A stretch of 64,000 nt of DNA from Pseudofabraea citricarpa (Eukaryota; Ascomycota; Leotiomycetes; Helotiales; Dermateaceae). The notes under the pieces were generated by a model that did not search any database, had not been told where the DNA came from, and saw only the letters and a list, made by a program, of their open reading frames with translations. How positions within the stretch are numbered: the first letter of the stretch is position 1; every line of letters begins with the position of its first letter. The stretch covers positions 744,001-808,000 of the forward strand of contig JAPWGK010000005.1 of NCBI GenBank assembly GCA_029641185.1, in the 5' to 3' direction. Shown in pieces: positions 46,771 through 59,600 of the stretch. A program made the position numbers and the translations under genes.

Positions 46771-48987
46771 ATGAGGTCTTTCGAGAAAACCTTCCAGCTT
46801 GTTCGAAGACATGCCTTCCGAACGACACCAACACCACTTATAACACCTCGAAATTCGCGCATTCGTAGCACCACGTCCAAGATGAGTACGCTTTCCGATA
46901 TCACTGCCACGCCGGCAGTCGACCAACATATTCTGCATGAGGGGGTCGAATATACGACAATCAAAGAAGGCCTGGCGCATATTCTAGTACCTGCTTCAGC
47001 ATCTGCGACGCCCATGACCACCAATAAAGGTGACAATCAGCCCCAATCAGTCTTCTACAACCCCATTCAACAGTTCAATCGCGACTTGAGTGTCCTGGCG
47101 ATCAAGGCGTATTCCGAGCAGCTCGCCGAAAAGAAGAGAAGAGACAAGCAGAGAAACCGAGAAAGGCTGGCGGCCAAGAAAGCAGAGAAGAAGGCCGAGA
47201 AGAAAAGGAAGCGCGAAGAAGAGGGATTGGAAGATGTTTCCCGGAAAGCTGGGAAGCTGAACGACGACCAAAGCGAGGAGGTTCCCTTGGTCGAAGCTGA
47301 GACTACAGCAACAGTAGAGAAAAAGAAACCAGAAACCACGGCTGCGGCTTTAGATACAGCAAACGAGAAGCAGGCGGCCGAAGAAGATGCGCCAGTCAAT
47401 AAGGATGCTCTAGTCAATAGAGACACTCCACTCAATGGGGACGCCAATCCTATTTCCGCGACCGAGGGAGAGGAAGGCCAGGCACAGAAACCGGCAAGAA
47501 CAAATAAATATCCTAAAATTCAACCCGAACCCCCGACTTTTACAATCCTTGATGCTCTCTCAGCTACGGGTCTACGAGCCTTAAGATATGCGCAAGAAAT
47601 CCCCGAAACTACCTCTGTCACGGCCAACGATTTACTTCCAGCAGCTACGAAGTCCATCGAACTCAATGTGAAGTATAATAAGCTCCAGGAGAAGATCCAA
47701 GCAGTTACCGGCAATGCGGTAGTGCATATGTATAACATTGTCGGCAAGGAGGACCAAAGAGACGAGGAAGGAAATCTATTACCATCAAAGAAGTATGATG
47801 TTATTGATCTCGATCCTTATGGAACAGCTACTCCATTCTTAGATGCAGCCATTCAGTCGGTCAAAGATGGAGGATTACTTTGCGTCACTTGTACCGATGC
47901 AGGGGTCTGGGCATCAAATGGCTACCCCGAGAAAGCATTTTCTCTTTATGGCGGAACAACTATACGAGGACAGCACTCGCACGAAGGAGGTCTCCGTCTC
48001 ATTCTAAACTCTATCGCAACCACAGCTGCTCGGTACGGCCTAGCTATGCAGCCATTGCTCTCGCTATCCATTGATTTCTACGCTCGAGTCTTCGTCAGAA
48101 TCCACAAATCTGCTGCCGATGTGAAGTTTCTAGCAGGAAAGACCATGGTTGTCTACCAGTGTGATAGCGGATGTGGAGCTTGGGAAACGCAACTCTTGGG
48201 CTACAATAAACTGGCAACCAACAAGAGCGGCAAGGGTCAATTTTATAAGCATCTCTACGGACCCGTGACTGGGGGATCAGAGAATTGCAGACATTGTGGA
48301 TTTAAGATGCATATGGCGGGTCCTATGTATGCGGGGCCAATCCACTCGCCAGAATTCATCAAGCACATTCTGAAAGATTTACCAAACGTCTCAAAAGATA
48401 CGTATGCAACGACGACTCGGATTGAAGGCATGCTCTCCATGGCGCTAGAGGAAAGCTTGCCAGACGCCGAATCGGCCAAACCCGAGAACGTCACGACAGG
48501 AACCAAGATAGGGAACCCTGCAGAGATTGACAAGCACCCGTTCTTCTTCATCCCATCGACCATCTCGAAAATCATTCACTGCATCACACCCCACGAAGAT
48601 GCGATCCGCGGCGCACTACGCCATCTCGGGTACCGCGTAACGAGAAGCCATTGCAAAGGGGGCAGCATCAAGACCAATGCGTCGTGGGACGTGATCTGGG
48701 AGATCATGCGCGAGTGGGTGCGCCAGAAACACCCGGTCAAGGAGAGCTCGATCAAAGAGGGGAGTGCTGGCTATGTCATCCTGGGATTGGGTCAGAAGGA
48801 TAAGGATACGGATCAAGCTGCTGCTGCGGAAGCGACCGGCAAGCCGGAGCCGAATCCCAAGCCGAAGATCGAGGTGGTCTTTGATGAGAGGCTGGGGAGG
48901 GAGGTCGATTCCAAGAAGCTGGTTCGCTTCCAGGTCAACCCTAGAGAGAACTGGGGTCCGATGAGTCGTGCCAGGGGTGGTGATTAG
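46771..48987 (+). CDS. trm1: tRNA (guanine26-N2)-dimethyltransferase
   Basis: Intronless 738-residue SAM-dependent enzyme that makes N2,N2-dimethylguanosine at position 26 of tRNAs. Visible family blocks are DALSATGLRALRYAQE (SAM site), NDLLPAATKSIELN, DLDPYGTATPFLDAA and TDAGVWASNGYPEKAF. The cysteine pairs CDSGC and CRHCGFKM probably bind zinc in the C-terminal part. The first Met (46771) opens an Arg/Ser/Thr-rich, acid-free segment like a mitochondrial presequence. A second in-frame Met at 46882 (MSTLSD) would give a shorter nuclear form, as known for yeast Trm1. A highly charged, lineage-specific insert (Lys/Glu, then Asn/Asp) lies at about residues 115-250. It starts only 216 bp after the ABC-F gene. 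Confidence 0.96.
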   Translation: MRSFEKTFQLVRRHAFRTTPTPLITPRNSRIRSTTSKMSTLSDITATPAVDQHILHEGVEYTTIKEGLAHILVPASASATPMTTNKGDNQPQSVFYNPIQQFNRDLSVLAIKAYSEQLAEKKRRDKQRNRERLAAKKAEKKAEKKRKREEEGLEDVSRKAGKLNDDQSEEVPLVEAETTATVEKKKPETTAAALDTANEKQAAEEDAPVNKDALVNRDTPLNGDANPISATEGEEGQAQKPARTNKYPKIQPEPPTFTILDALSATGLRALRYAQEIPETTSVTANDLLPAATKSIELNVKYNKLQEKIQAVTGNAVVHMYNIVGKEDQRDEEGNLLPSKKYDVIDLDPYGTATPFLDAAIQSVKDGGLLCVTCTDAGVWASNGYPEKAFSLYGGTTIRGQHSHEGGLRLILNSIATTAARYGLAMQPLLSLSIDFYARVFVRIHKSAADVKFLAGKTMVVYQCDSGCGAWETQLLGYNKLATNKSGKGQFYKHLYGPVTGGSENCRHCGFKMHMAGPMYAGPIHSPEFIKHILKDLPNVSKDTYATTTRIEGMLSMALEESLPDAESAKPENVTTGTKIGNPAEIDKHPFFFIPSTISKIIHCITPHEDAIRGALRHLGYRVTRSHCKGGSIKTNASWDVIWEIMREWVRQKHPVKESSIKEGSAGYVILGLGQKDKDTDQAAAAEATGKPEPNPKPKIEVVFDERLGREVDSKKLVRFQVNPRENWGPMSRARGGD

Positions 48988-49573
48988 AGAAAGAGAGTTT
49001 AATGATATGATGTTTTTGGACCTACGTCTACCACCTACCTGCCTTGCTTACCGCTCCTCTTCATTTAGCATTTCTGCATATCTCTAAGTTGTGCGTGTCT
49101 CTCCGCTTGCTTCAGAATCCCATCACCCGAACTGACAGCCATATCAGATCTTGAAGTGTTATTTGCTCGTAGGCTGGCTTCTATTTGCTATGATTATATA
49201 TCGTTTATAACGGCCATGCAGTCTGTGCCATATCTCCTCCCGGAACTCCATGCCTCTTTCTGTTCTCGTACTCTGTTGTTTTCCCTTCTCCCACAAACGC
49301 CACGCCCAACCCAGCCCTATAAACCATCGCAATCTTGTAAAAGGAAACGCGCCATCAATCTAATCATAAACACGTCATGAAAATGCAAAGTCATGCAAGC
49401 GTACTCATACAAGGCTAGAAGAGAAGAAAAGGAAAAAGGAAACATAAAAAAGCAGAACTCTCCCGTGCCAAGGATATCTATAAAAACAAGACTCCTCCTT
49501 ACCTAACGCTATGCACCGTCGATCGATCGAACTCGCGGGGAAAAAGGGGACAAAGCACACGGCGCTGAGAAAA
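48988..49573. other. Intergenic between convergent genes
   Basis: 586 bp of 3' flanks of trm1 (+) and the Zn2Cys6 factor (-). No feature is seen. Confidence 0.5.
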
Positions 49574-51003
49574 TCAATAAGTACTTCGGGAGAGGTCCGA
49601 GAAAGGCGTGATGGCATCGAAATCTAGCGCCTCTTCAGAAGGAATGAGTTCTAATTCGGCATCAGACCATCCCATAACCTGCAGAGGCCAGTCAATCCAG
49701 GCACGGTGCTCGTCACCACATATACAAGAAATGCGCGAGATGAGATGCGAGCTCAGGCCCTCGAGCCACCAGTGATGCTCGAGCGGCTTGATAAGCACGG
49801 CGAAGTACGCAAAGATAGCGAGAGATTGCGGCGTCTGTTCCTTCAAGAGAGAGAGGTACTCCTTAGATACGCGGAAGACCCAGGCAAAGACGTCTCCCGG
49901 CTCGATCTTGCCGCTCGGGTGCTCAGTATATACAACTGCATAGATGCGACGCAGTTCGTTGACGGCTAACATGTAAACCTGTCGAGAGTGAAGATCAATT
50001 ATGGAGTTGCTGATGGCGTTACTGAGATCTTGCAGTTGACTGACTTCCTCGCATGAGGACTTGGACTGCTCGGTTCGGAGGTCGTTCCTGCGTCGCCCGG
50101 CTTGGAAGATAGGTCCTAAGGGACCGGCTAGTAAAGGTTCTTTGGCGAAATGAAGGATATGCCCGCTTCCTCGGAGTAGAACGAGCCATTCGGACAAGCC
50201 TGTGTGGCCAACGAGGAAGAAATCATCAGCGCTTCTTGGCCCGGCTAGAGTAAACATAAATGTTAAGACGGAGAAGATGTATAGCGAGGAACAGTTCTGA
50301 TCCGTGACATGTAGCATGTTTCCCGTGGCTACGTTTAGGCCGGTCTGATGATGATCCATTGCTTGAGAAAGATAATAATCTCGCTGATGTGGGAGCAGAT
50401 ATGCTAAGTGCAGAGCTGTAAGTGCAAGAATGCCATGCATGACATAATCATCTGACACTCCTAGATGCACTACCGTAGTTTTCCACAACACCTTCACCAC
50501 AGGATCATGATGCAGAGTTGCACTGGTAGCAATACAGAAATGATGCAGTAATTCCAGATGGGCTAGATTCAGTTCCCTCGAGGAGTTGGTAGCAAAATCT
50601 TGGGTCGGACTCGGACCATCTTGAAAGGCGTTCGGACTTGGTGCTCCAGAGTTGTCCGTGAGATGCGACGGGACGGAATTTGGAGTGGTTTTTGTCGCCG
50701 AAACTCCAGAACCTCTTGGTCTGGCTGGCACATATTCACAATTCTCGCCATAGTGAAGGCAGTTTTTGCAGGTTGGTTTGGACTCGTCACACTGCGAATT
50801 GTTAGTTATAAGGTCGAGAAGTGGGAAGCGAACAAGTAATAAGTAATGTGAGGTTGGAATAAGCCCTTGAAAGTGATCACGCGGCTGCCGGTTGAAGCTT
50901 ATTACTGTAGATCTCGACTCACTTTGATCTTTCTTCTCTTGCAAACGACACAGCCAGTCTTGGTTTTCCGGTGCGGCCGTCTGGAGCTTGTAGAAGGGAG
51001 CAT
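49574..51003 (-). CDS. Zn2Cys6 transcription factor
   Basis: About 432 residues from two exons (51003-50923, 50791-49574). The short first exon begins MLPSTSSRRPHRKTKTGC and carries half of the zinc cluster. The 131-bp intron splits it exactly between KIK and CDE. The spliced cluster reads CVVCKRRKIKC, then C-x2-C and C. A longer open frame running through the intron hides the cluster, so an automatic single-exon model from 51121 would miss the DNA-binding domain. The remainder is the alpha-helical fungal-specific region, with HHFCIATSATLHHDPVVKVLW and a C-terminal ADEAWIDWPL-like end typical of sterol-uptake-type (UPC2/ECM22-like) factors. Target genes are unknown. Confidence 0.9.
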
Positions 51004-53630
51004 GTTGACTTGTCGCGAAACTTAGTCGGCAAGTCCAAGTCAGATGTAATGGGATGAACAAATAAGACTCGAGGGGAATGAGGAGGGAAATAGTACGAAG
51101 AGCGAAGAGCGACTCTCCCATACAAGCTTCATCGTCAATACAAGTACTGTGGGGTGAGCAGCGTTAGGATTTATGTAAGCAGTCAACAATAGCACTTGGT
51201 GCTGGAATCTGCCGTTTCGTCAATACATAAAAATAGTCCGAGATACGCGGACCGAATACGACATACGAATACTCGCAAACCTTCCGACGAACCTGGTGAA
51301 CGGGCCTTTGGTGCCCGCTCATTGGAAGTTTGGAAGTCTTTCGTATCCTCGTTTTCGGTCAGCTGGTACCGAACTGCTGTACTGTACTGTAGCATTGGGT
51401 CTGGCAGCTACAGTATGAGGGTAGGGCTGAACTGGACGCGTAATGCCCAAGGAATATAAGGGCTCTGCCTTCCCGACCTGTTCAACTCAGCGACCGAAAG
51501 TTCAGTATTTCGTATAGAGCGCACTGGGAGTCGTCAGTTGGCAGCGGACACCTTAACAGGGTTTCATCCCTTCGGCCCTTCAAACCGCTTCGGAAAATAG
51601 CAAAATGCGACAAAGAAAGTCGCCAGATGCGGCTGCAATGTTGCTCCATAACCGTTAAAGTGCCCGAAAAGTCGAAGACGTCCTCCGTATCCCCGAAATG
51701 GTTAAGGTTCATATGCGGTTCTGTAAAGTATCCAGACATTCATAAGAGAGGGATTCGCAATCTCGCGAACCCCCTTTGGCAACTCGCGTTTGCTTTGGCG
51801 GGGAGGTCGAGGAATGTGAGATGCAGCTTGTTTCCCCTCCTCTTCTTCCTCGCATTGCATCGTGATGGATAGACTTTATCTCGATTTCTTCCACGGCTGA
51901 CGACCACTGCCACCCTCGTACATGTACATTATATTGTGTTAATAACCATATCTTCTGAGTCAATAGCTTGGAGTCGAGAGTCGACCACAGGGGACAAGGA
52001 AAGTCGCCAGCCAACCTCTGTATTAGCTTCAACGGCCAACTTGATTGAGCTTGTAGTGCGAAGGCGGCCATTAACTTATCCAAGGTTGAGAGACGAAGAG
52101 TATGACGTCAAACTAAATATTCTGCTTGTATAGTGAGGCTCGTCGTCTGTTACCGACAAAGCTGAAAAGAATCAACAATTGCTAGTCCTGGCAAGGCTAG
52201 CTTGTGCTTGTAGCACCGTAATGTGGGTAGAAAATGGTACTTGAGCAATCTGCCAATAAGCAGACATGGTGCCATGCATCAAATACCGCCACGGTCTTGC
52301 AGTACCCCGCACGAATGCCCATAGAAGCTCAATGATACGTCTTGTAGAGCGTATGACCAGCGGCACACGTGTATGCTAACTTTGCTAAGGGGTGTTAGCT
52401 TTCAAAGTTGCCTATCAAATCCACCTGTAGCCGTTAGACTGGAAACTAAGAACATAGCAACACCGTTATAGCTGGCGAGTTTCCATGTGCAGATCCGAAC
52501 ATAGCTGATGACCATCGTCATTAAACCTGGAGTCGTGTCCCAAGTGATGTCAAACCCCACAAGCAATCTGAAAAGAGTCTTGAAAGCGATAGGTTCGATA
52601 CCGTACAGGTCTTTCCCGGCACTGTATGTACTGTACCGTACCTACTGTATTGCCATGTGCTCAAGCGATGCCTGTGTCGATCTTATTATGGCAGAGCAGT
52701 GGCTTGGGGCTATGGCGTTTGCCAAGTCAGTACACCAACCAACTGAATAATCTCGCAAGAATCCCTCCTCTGTTCCTGTAGCCTGCGTACGGTACCAACA
52801 ATAGGACATTGGGTGCCATGGCGTCGATGCTCGCATTGCTTGCCCTGGGGACATGACACTGGTGCTTGGTTTTTGAGCATGTAGATATCATATCGTCCTG
52901 CTTGGCACTGTACTGTCTCAAGAAAAGAAGCAACCGCTGTGTGACATGACATGACTGCTGTGACATGACCAGAAACCATTGAGAGTTTTTACTAAGCCGG
53001 CCGTTCTACGGATGCTCCCTTCTTGGGCCCTTGCGGGAGCCAGCTCTAGCGGACGGAAGATTGACTTTTTGCTGCTGGCCCCCAACCAAGAGGACGATAA
53101 CCAATATGCTGAATGAACTGCAGGGCTGGCAGATGGTAGCATTTGGTGATGTGGTTTTGGGGGTGAAGAGAGCAGAGAAAAGGGGGCGGCGGCTTTGATA
53201 TGATTACGCCAAGCGCTTAGCTTCCGCCTGAGACTCGATTGCCTTTTCTGGCAAAGCTGGCCATCATTTTGTAGAAGTTCCATGCCTTCGAAGCAACTCT
53301 CTTCCCCACGTTCCTGGGGTCGGAGGAACTGCTTCAAGAACCCCTCATACAGTATTATCTTTTGATTTGAGGCCCGCCGGAGACTGTTGTTTATCTTCAT
53401 CATTTTTCATATTTCCTGTCTCCTGAGCTTCGTTCGTTCGCCTTGTCTGCAGACTGGAAGTGCGTGCATATGCGTGTCTGAACCAACCTACCAATCGTCT
53501 TCAGCCCACCACAATACCCTATCCCACATGAACAGCTGTTCGCTCCTTAATCGACAACGCTCGGTCGCCCCATATTCGAAAGCTGCAAGTGAATGCCCAA
53601 CGTCCGAGGCTGTTGCAGTTGGGTGATCGA
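51004..53630. other. 2.6 kb intergenic between divergent genes
   Basis: Promoters and leaders of the Zn2Cys6 factor (-) and the E3 ligase (+). It contains short TACTGTA-type repetitions (near 51379-51390 and 52620-52650). No gene, tRNA or intact repeat is supported. Confidence 0.5.
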
Positions 53631-56013
53631 ATGGCGAATCCTTATGGGGAGGACGGTGAGCACAGGGCGAGGCGCCGACACAGGTCACACGCTGGATTGG
53701 ACGAGAAACCTTACAAATCGCGAGGTGGGGATGAGGTTGTTGTCGAACCTGACGAGGATGAGCCTCGCAGAGACAGAGTAGAAAGGCTCGATGGACGCAC
53801 AACGACCCACCGCAGGACCGCAACGACTTCGAAGATGACCTCCGAATCGCATGCGACTCTGCCAAGTCAATCGTCGACATCTAGGAGAAAGAAGGATCAT
53901 CATGGGAGCTCGGAAGAGAGGAAGCATCGCAAGAGGAGGAAATCAAGGACCAGGGAGACCGAATACGTCTATGAGAAGCCTTCTTCGAAGTCACGATCTT
54001 CACGCATCACTGTAACGGAGACCACAACCACTGTGCAAGATGAAGAGTCGAGTGACTCTGAGATGGGTTCCGGGTCTCCACCAGAAGTCGTACGCACCGA
54101 GCCCAAGAAGAGAAAGATTAAGATTATATATATGACGGAGGAGGAAGCAAGGCAGAGAGATCGTGTGCGGCGAGCATCAGTCCATACCAGAGAGAAATCA
54201 GACAGGCACAGAGAAAGTGATGAGACCGCCCACCGAAGTAGATCACATCATTCACGGAGGAAATCTATCGCAGAGTCTGCTCCAATATCGCCACCGAAGA
54301 GGTGAATATATTTATCTCCCTCGTGTGGTCTGTGCTAATAAACCACATAGGAGTCACTCTAACAGGGAGCATCAGACAACATCGAAACCGGTCTTGAAAA
54401 GGAGCAATACAACGACTTCGCACGCACCATCGTCACATAAAACCCAAGAACCCTCACTTATGTCGACGACTAGTCCTGCGAAGAAATCAAAATTTCTAGG
54501 CAGTTTCTTTGGCCCTGCGGTGCAGAATCATCACCATCACCATGATTCTCTACCACCAAGACTGTAAGGAATGATTATAAATTAGGCTGTTGGAGTTACG
54601 CTGATAAGAATCATTCTAGAGTTGAATGTTTGACCTGCTTGTCCGATGATATTCCTGTACACAAGTCTGCCAAGTTAAAATGTGGCCACCGAATGTGTCA
54701 TTCTTGTCTAAAGCGGATTTTTAGGCTATCTGTAACAGATCCACAGCACATGCCTCCAAAATGCTGCACCGCCGATCATATTCCCCTCAAGCATGTCGAA
54801 AGACTGTTTGATGTTAACTTTAAGAAGAAGTGGAATACTAAATTTCAGGAATATAGTACCAAAAACCGCATATACTGCCCTGCTCGTCGCTGTGGAGAGT
54901 GGATAAAACCCGGCAATATACATAGTGAAAATGGCCGAAAGTATGGCAAATGCAGTCGATGTAAAACAAAAGTCTGCTGTCTATGCAATTGCAAATGGCA
55001 TGGCACAAAAGAATGCCCGAAAGACGAAGAGACCAATAGACTCCTCGAAACAGCCAAGCAAGCAGGTTGGCAACGTTGTTATAATTGTAGAACCATGGTT
55101 GAGTTAAAGGAAGGTTGCAATCATATGACTTGGTAAGTCGCATCTTTTGGTTTGATATCCCTAGCTTACACCAAATAGTCGATGCACGGCGGAGTTCTGT
55201 ATGATTTGCGGCTTAAAATGGAAGTCTTGCAATTGCCCGTGGTTCAATTACGATGCTGTTGAGAACGATCGTCTAAACCATATGCGAGTTCCTGAGGATG
55301 CTGCAGACAACGATCGTCCGGATCCATATGACCCTCGAGAGGCACCCTTACGTCTCAGACGACCACGACCAGTAAACTACAATGATGAAATAAATCATCG
55401 AAGGCGCCAAGAGAGGCAAGACGAGGCACTAGCACGTCGACTGCAAAATATAGCCATAGATGACAATGACGATGACTATCAGGGCGGCATTGGTGATATT
55501 CACGGCATAGGAAATGGTGCTGGACATTTTATGAATCAGGATTACGTCAGAGCCGCCCATACAATTTTGACTGGAGCATTGGACCAGGCCAATGTAACAG
55601 CGAATTATGTTCTTGGAGTTAACATGCAGCGAGGAATACCTCCAGTTGCTCCTGCAGTGCGAGCTCGAAATCTGGGGGAACGGTACCCAACACAGCAGCG
55701 TGCCCCTCCACCACCACCTATGGCAAGACGGCCATCCTTGAGAGAACAGCGGCCTCCTCGACCAGTGGAAATAGTTGTGCCGGCCAGAACGAGAAATGAT
55801 TACGCCAGCGAAGCAGAAGTTCATGCTCCTCTGAGAAGATCCCCGCCGCGACGGCCCGTCCAGGTGGCAGCGCCCGCACCCGAAACTCCTAGACCATCTG
55901 TCCTTGCGGGTCTCGGAGGAAAAGGCAGAGGAAGCAACCGTGTCAGCGCATGGAGATCTCACGTTGAGCCTGGTGTAACTCCAGCCGAGGGGGTTCTATC
56001 GGTTGTCGACTGA
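53631..56013 (+). CDS. RBR-type E3 ubiquitin ligase (RING-IBR-RING)
   Basis: About 743 residues in four exons (53631-54301, 54351-54563, 54620-55132, 55179-56013). The first 310 residues are disordered, very rich in Arg/Ser/Lys/Glu with several nuclear-signal-like runs (RKHRKRRKSR) and a five-His tract near the second intron. RING1 starts CLTCLSDD with CGHRMCHSC. The IBR domain has CPARRCGEW, CSRCKTKVCCLC and a Cys/His end. RING2 is C-x2-C, then CNHMTCRCTAEFCMICG, in which the Cys after HMT is the likely thioester-forming residue. A Pro/Arg-rich tail follows. It would accept ubiquitin from an E2 and pass it to substrates. The ATG at 53631 is the first Met; the frame is open a little further upstream from a GTG. 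Confidence 0.92.
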
Positions 56014-56607
56014 GACAGGCTCGCAAGATCTGAAAGGACCCTTCTTGGCACTTGAAGCTTCTACCAAGACATCTAAAGTGGGATTTATGGAGACGACGGA
56101 TATGATTATGATATATGGAGTTTTTGTGCATGGGGGGCCTTTTAATTGTAGCATCAATACCCTTATTTCTTCAGATAGCAAATGACGATAATGACATGAT
56201 CGCTGTCCCTGCTGACAGCATTTTAGCCAAAGTATAATGGCATAATATAGCATACCTCGTAATAGCATGCGATTTGACATTTCCGCTGACAAGGATGGCC
56301 TTTCTGGTAATGGAGATGCACGGCCACAAAGCGTGACAGTGTAGCAGCCACACTCGCGGTCTCGCGGCATCATCGTCATTCCGCCCATTATCACTATTCG
56401 CAGCCGGACTATACAATGAGCACGCGCACCCTCCAACTCCTCTCAGACAACACATCAGCCTCGCAAAGCGCTCGCAAGCAGTTTCTGATGCTTGCCACCC
56501 GTATAACTATACCCACCATGTGTTTATAACCTCGAATGATACCCCTCGACCCCTAAAAACCTCAACCACTACCCTTATAGTTTCCCGCCAGATCCGAATC
56601 CAGCAGC
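56014..56607. other. Intergenic: E3 ligase 3' flank and lipase-like promoter
   Basis: 594 bp between co-oriented genes. Nothing else is supported. Confidence 0.5.
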
Positions 56608-59600
56608 ATGCTCCTCCTCCACCAAGCCGGGAGTGTGAAGATTGGAGAGGTTGTCCGCTATACGGTCACATATACGCCAGCCCTCGATCGAATTCTCCCT
56701 TCTCCCCCCACTCTCTCCCTCAAGATCAAGAACAGTTCCGCTCTTGCCCTTCGCGCTGCCTTCATACACGGTCCATACACACTCTATGCTGCGGCCTACC
56801 CCTCGAACTTCTCGCCGAATACAAAATCTGAGAACCCACGACGGGAGGGTGTTCCTGAATTTGAACCGAACCTCAAGGCAGGAGGTAGCTTTGCCTGTGA
56901 GCTCAAGGTCCCGGCCGATATCAGAGAAAGTGCAGGGACAAGTACAAGCCGAAAAGATGGCCAAAGCTGGGAGGGAGGTGAAGAGGAGGTGAAGAGTGTG
57001 TCTTGGATTATTGAAGTTAGCAGCCAGGTCATCTTCAGTACGAGTGCGGCAGTGCATTATGAGATTCTTCTAGGGAGAGATGAGCGAAGTTTAAGCCTGG
57101 GAATGCTTGGGAATTCAGGGCCGACACCAGGACAAGTCAGTGATCACCAGCAGAGTCAGGGCGCGAAGGATGGACATCATTCTGCTCAACCCAAAGGCGT
57201 CTACTCGAAAGCTATCAAAGTGAAGGTGGACGACACAGCAAGTCTATGGAACACACCTCGTATGCCAGAATGGGACGAGGCAGAGAAAGAGGTGGGGGGA
57301 GAGAGCGTGCATAGGAACAAAGATACGCCCATTGATAGCGTTGTAGAAGAGAAAGATGAGACTGAAAACCATCGAGCCAAACGACAAAAGAAGGTCCACT
57401 TGGTTGTTTTGACACATGGCTTACATAGCAATCTTGGCGCGGATATGCTGTATCTTAAAGAAAGCATAGATGCAGCAGCAAAACAAGCAAAAGTCGATGC
57501 CAAGGCACGCCGTGCTAAAAGAAAGGAGAAGAAGGCATCGGATATTGGCCAGGAACAACATAGCCAGGGAGATAGACAGGACAGCGATACTATTAAATCT
57601 CCAGCCCAGCAGCGCGAGGATAACAGTGATGAGTCGGAAGACGACGAAGAAGTTATTGTCCGAGGATTCTCGGGAAATGCGGTACGAACTGAGCGAGGCA
57701 TCAAATACCTTGGCAAACGACTTGCCAAGTATATTCTCACAATGACTTATCCAGACCAACCATATCGACCCGTCTCTAAGTCTGCTGCAAATGCATTGTC
57801 ACATGCACTGAAGCAAGACAAACAGAAGGCGGCTCACGGTGAAGCACTTCCAACCCACAAAGATAGCACTATTGTCAAAACGCCGTACCATGATAAGGAA
57901 GCAGCATACAAAATCACAAGCATCAGTTTTATTGCTCATTCCTTGGGAGGTTTGATACAGACTTACGCAGTCGCGTACATACAGAAGCATTCTCCTCAGT
58001 TCTTTGACATCATAAAGCCCATCAATTTTATCGCCATGGCTTCTCCTTTCCTGGGACTCAGTAATGAAAATCCATTATATGTTAAATTTGCCTTAGATTT
58101 TGGACTTGTTGGCCGGACTGGTCAGGATCTCGGTCTTACTTGGCGAGCACCAACAATAGCTAGGAGCGGATGGGGAGCAATAGTTGGCAACATTGGTGAA
58201 AGCGCCCACAAAAAGTTCGATGGCGAGACAGCACCTGAAGCAAAACCTTTACTTCGGATCCTTCCGACGGGTCCAGCTCATACGGTTCTCAAGAAATTTC
58301 GTAACCGTACAGTCTATTCTAATGTAGTCAATGATGGAATCGTTCCACTTCGAACAAGTTGTCTACTGTTCCTTGATTGGCAAGGTTTGGGACGGGTTGA
58401 AAAGGCTCGACGAGAAAACGGCCTTGTCGGAACCATGGCTGGATGGGGTTGGGCTGAGATTACAGGAGCCAATTCAAATTATTCGAATTCGCCAAGGCGG
58501 ACAGGTTTCTGGAGTGAGGGAGAAAGTGATACTGAAGACACCGGCGACAATACTCCAACTAGACAAGGTCGTGGATTGGATGTTCCTCAACCACCAATTG
58601 ATGCCGCCGAAGATGATGTACGAAGTCTCAAGAGTGTGCCCCGTTCTGCTGGATCCTCTGCTGGTAGTGATAAGGCTCCTGCGCCGCCTGCAAATGCGAA
58701 CAACAATCCACTGTCAAACTTATTTGGGTTTTTGAAGCCTAACACTACGCAAAAGCCCACATCGCAGCTGAAGAAGGCCCCAAAGATATACAAGCGCAGC
58801 CAAACAATAAACTTCGGTGATGAATCATCCTCATCAAGTATACAAACACATAAAACATCTCCAAAACAATCGAAAGTAACGGCAGGTAACGATGAGGGCG
58901 AAAATCCTAGTCTACTTTCAGCACCACCAAAAACTACCTTTTTCGAATCCGCAGGAGATCTTTTAAAACCGCCTTTGCCTCCCGTCGAATTTCTTATTGA
59001 TCCATCAACGAGACCACGGACAATTTTCCACGATCGTGTTTACCATCCTTCTGACATACCTCCACCGCCTATGAAAAAACGCTCAACGGGTGTCATCCGT
59101 CGTATGTCTTCTAACAATATTCATTCACCAGCTACTCCCACTTCAGGAATTTCGCATGAATCCAGTGGACTTAGCACCAAGGATTATGATGATGCTAAGA
59201 ATCATCCTGACCGGGATCCAAGGGATGTAGTAGATGGCTCAGCTATGAAAGTTGAAGAAAAAATCGCTCGCGCGTATCACCGTGACCTTTCGTGGCGAAA
59301 GGTTCTGGTCAGACTGGAACCGGATGCACATAACAACATGATTGTTCGTCGAATGTTTGCAAACGCATATGGATGGCCCGTGGTCAAGCATCTTGTCGAT
59401 ACACATTTCAGTGATGCGGCCGTAGCCAATACACGCGACGAATACGAGGCTAATACCGAGCGTGCTAAAGGTGCCGGAGAGGGTACTGGTGCAGACGGGG
59501 GCGAGGTCAACGATATTCACAGCCTCCAGGCCTCGGATCGAACTGACTCGGAGGTCCAAGAAGCTACAGATGAAGTACCAGCTCTCCATCCAGCACCAAA

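Noticed and set aside
52592..52602. Sequence GGTTCGATACC resembling a tRNA B box
   Set aside because: Flanking bases do not form a T stem, and no A box or acceptor stem is found upstream.
53200..53214. 15-base match to the lacZ-alpha/M13 reverse region of cloning vectors
   Set aside because: The match stops at both ends and the flanks continue as ordinary genomic sequence. Most likely chance, though a read-level check for vector would settle it.
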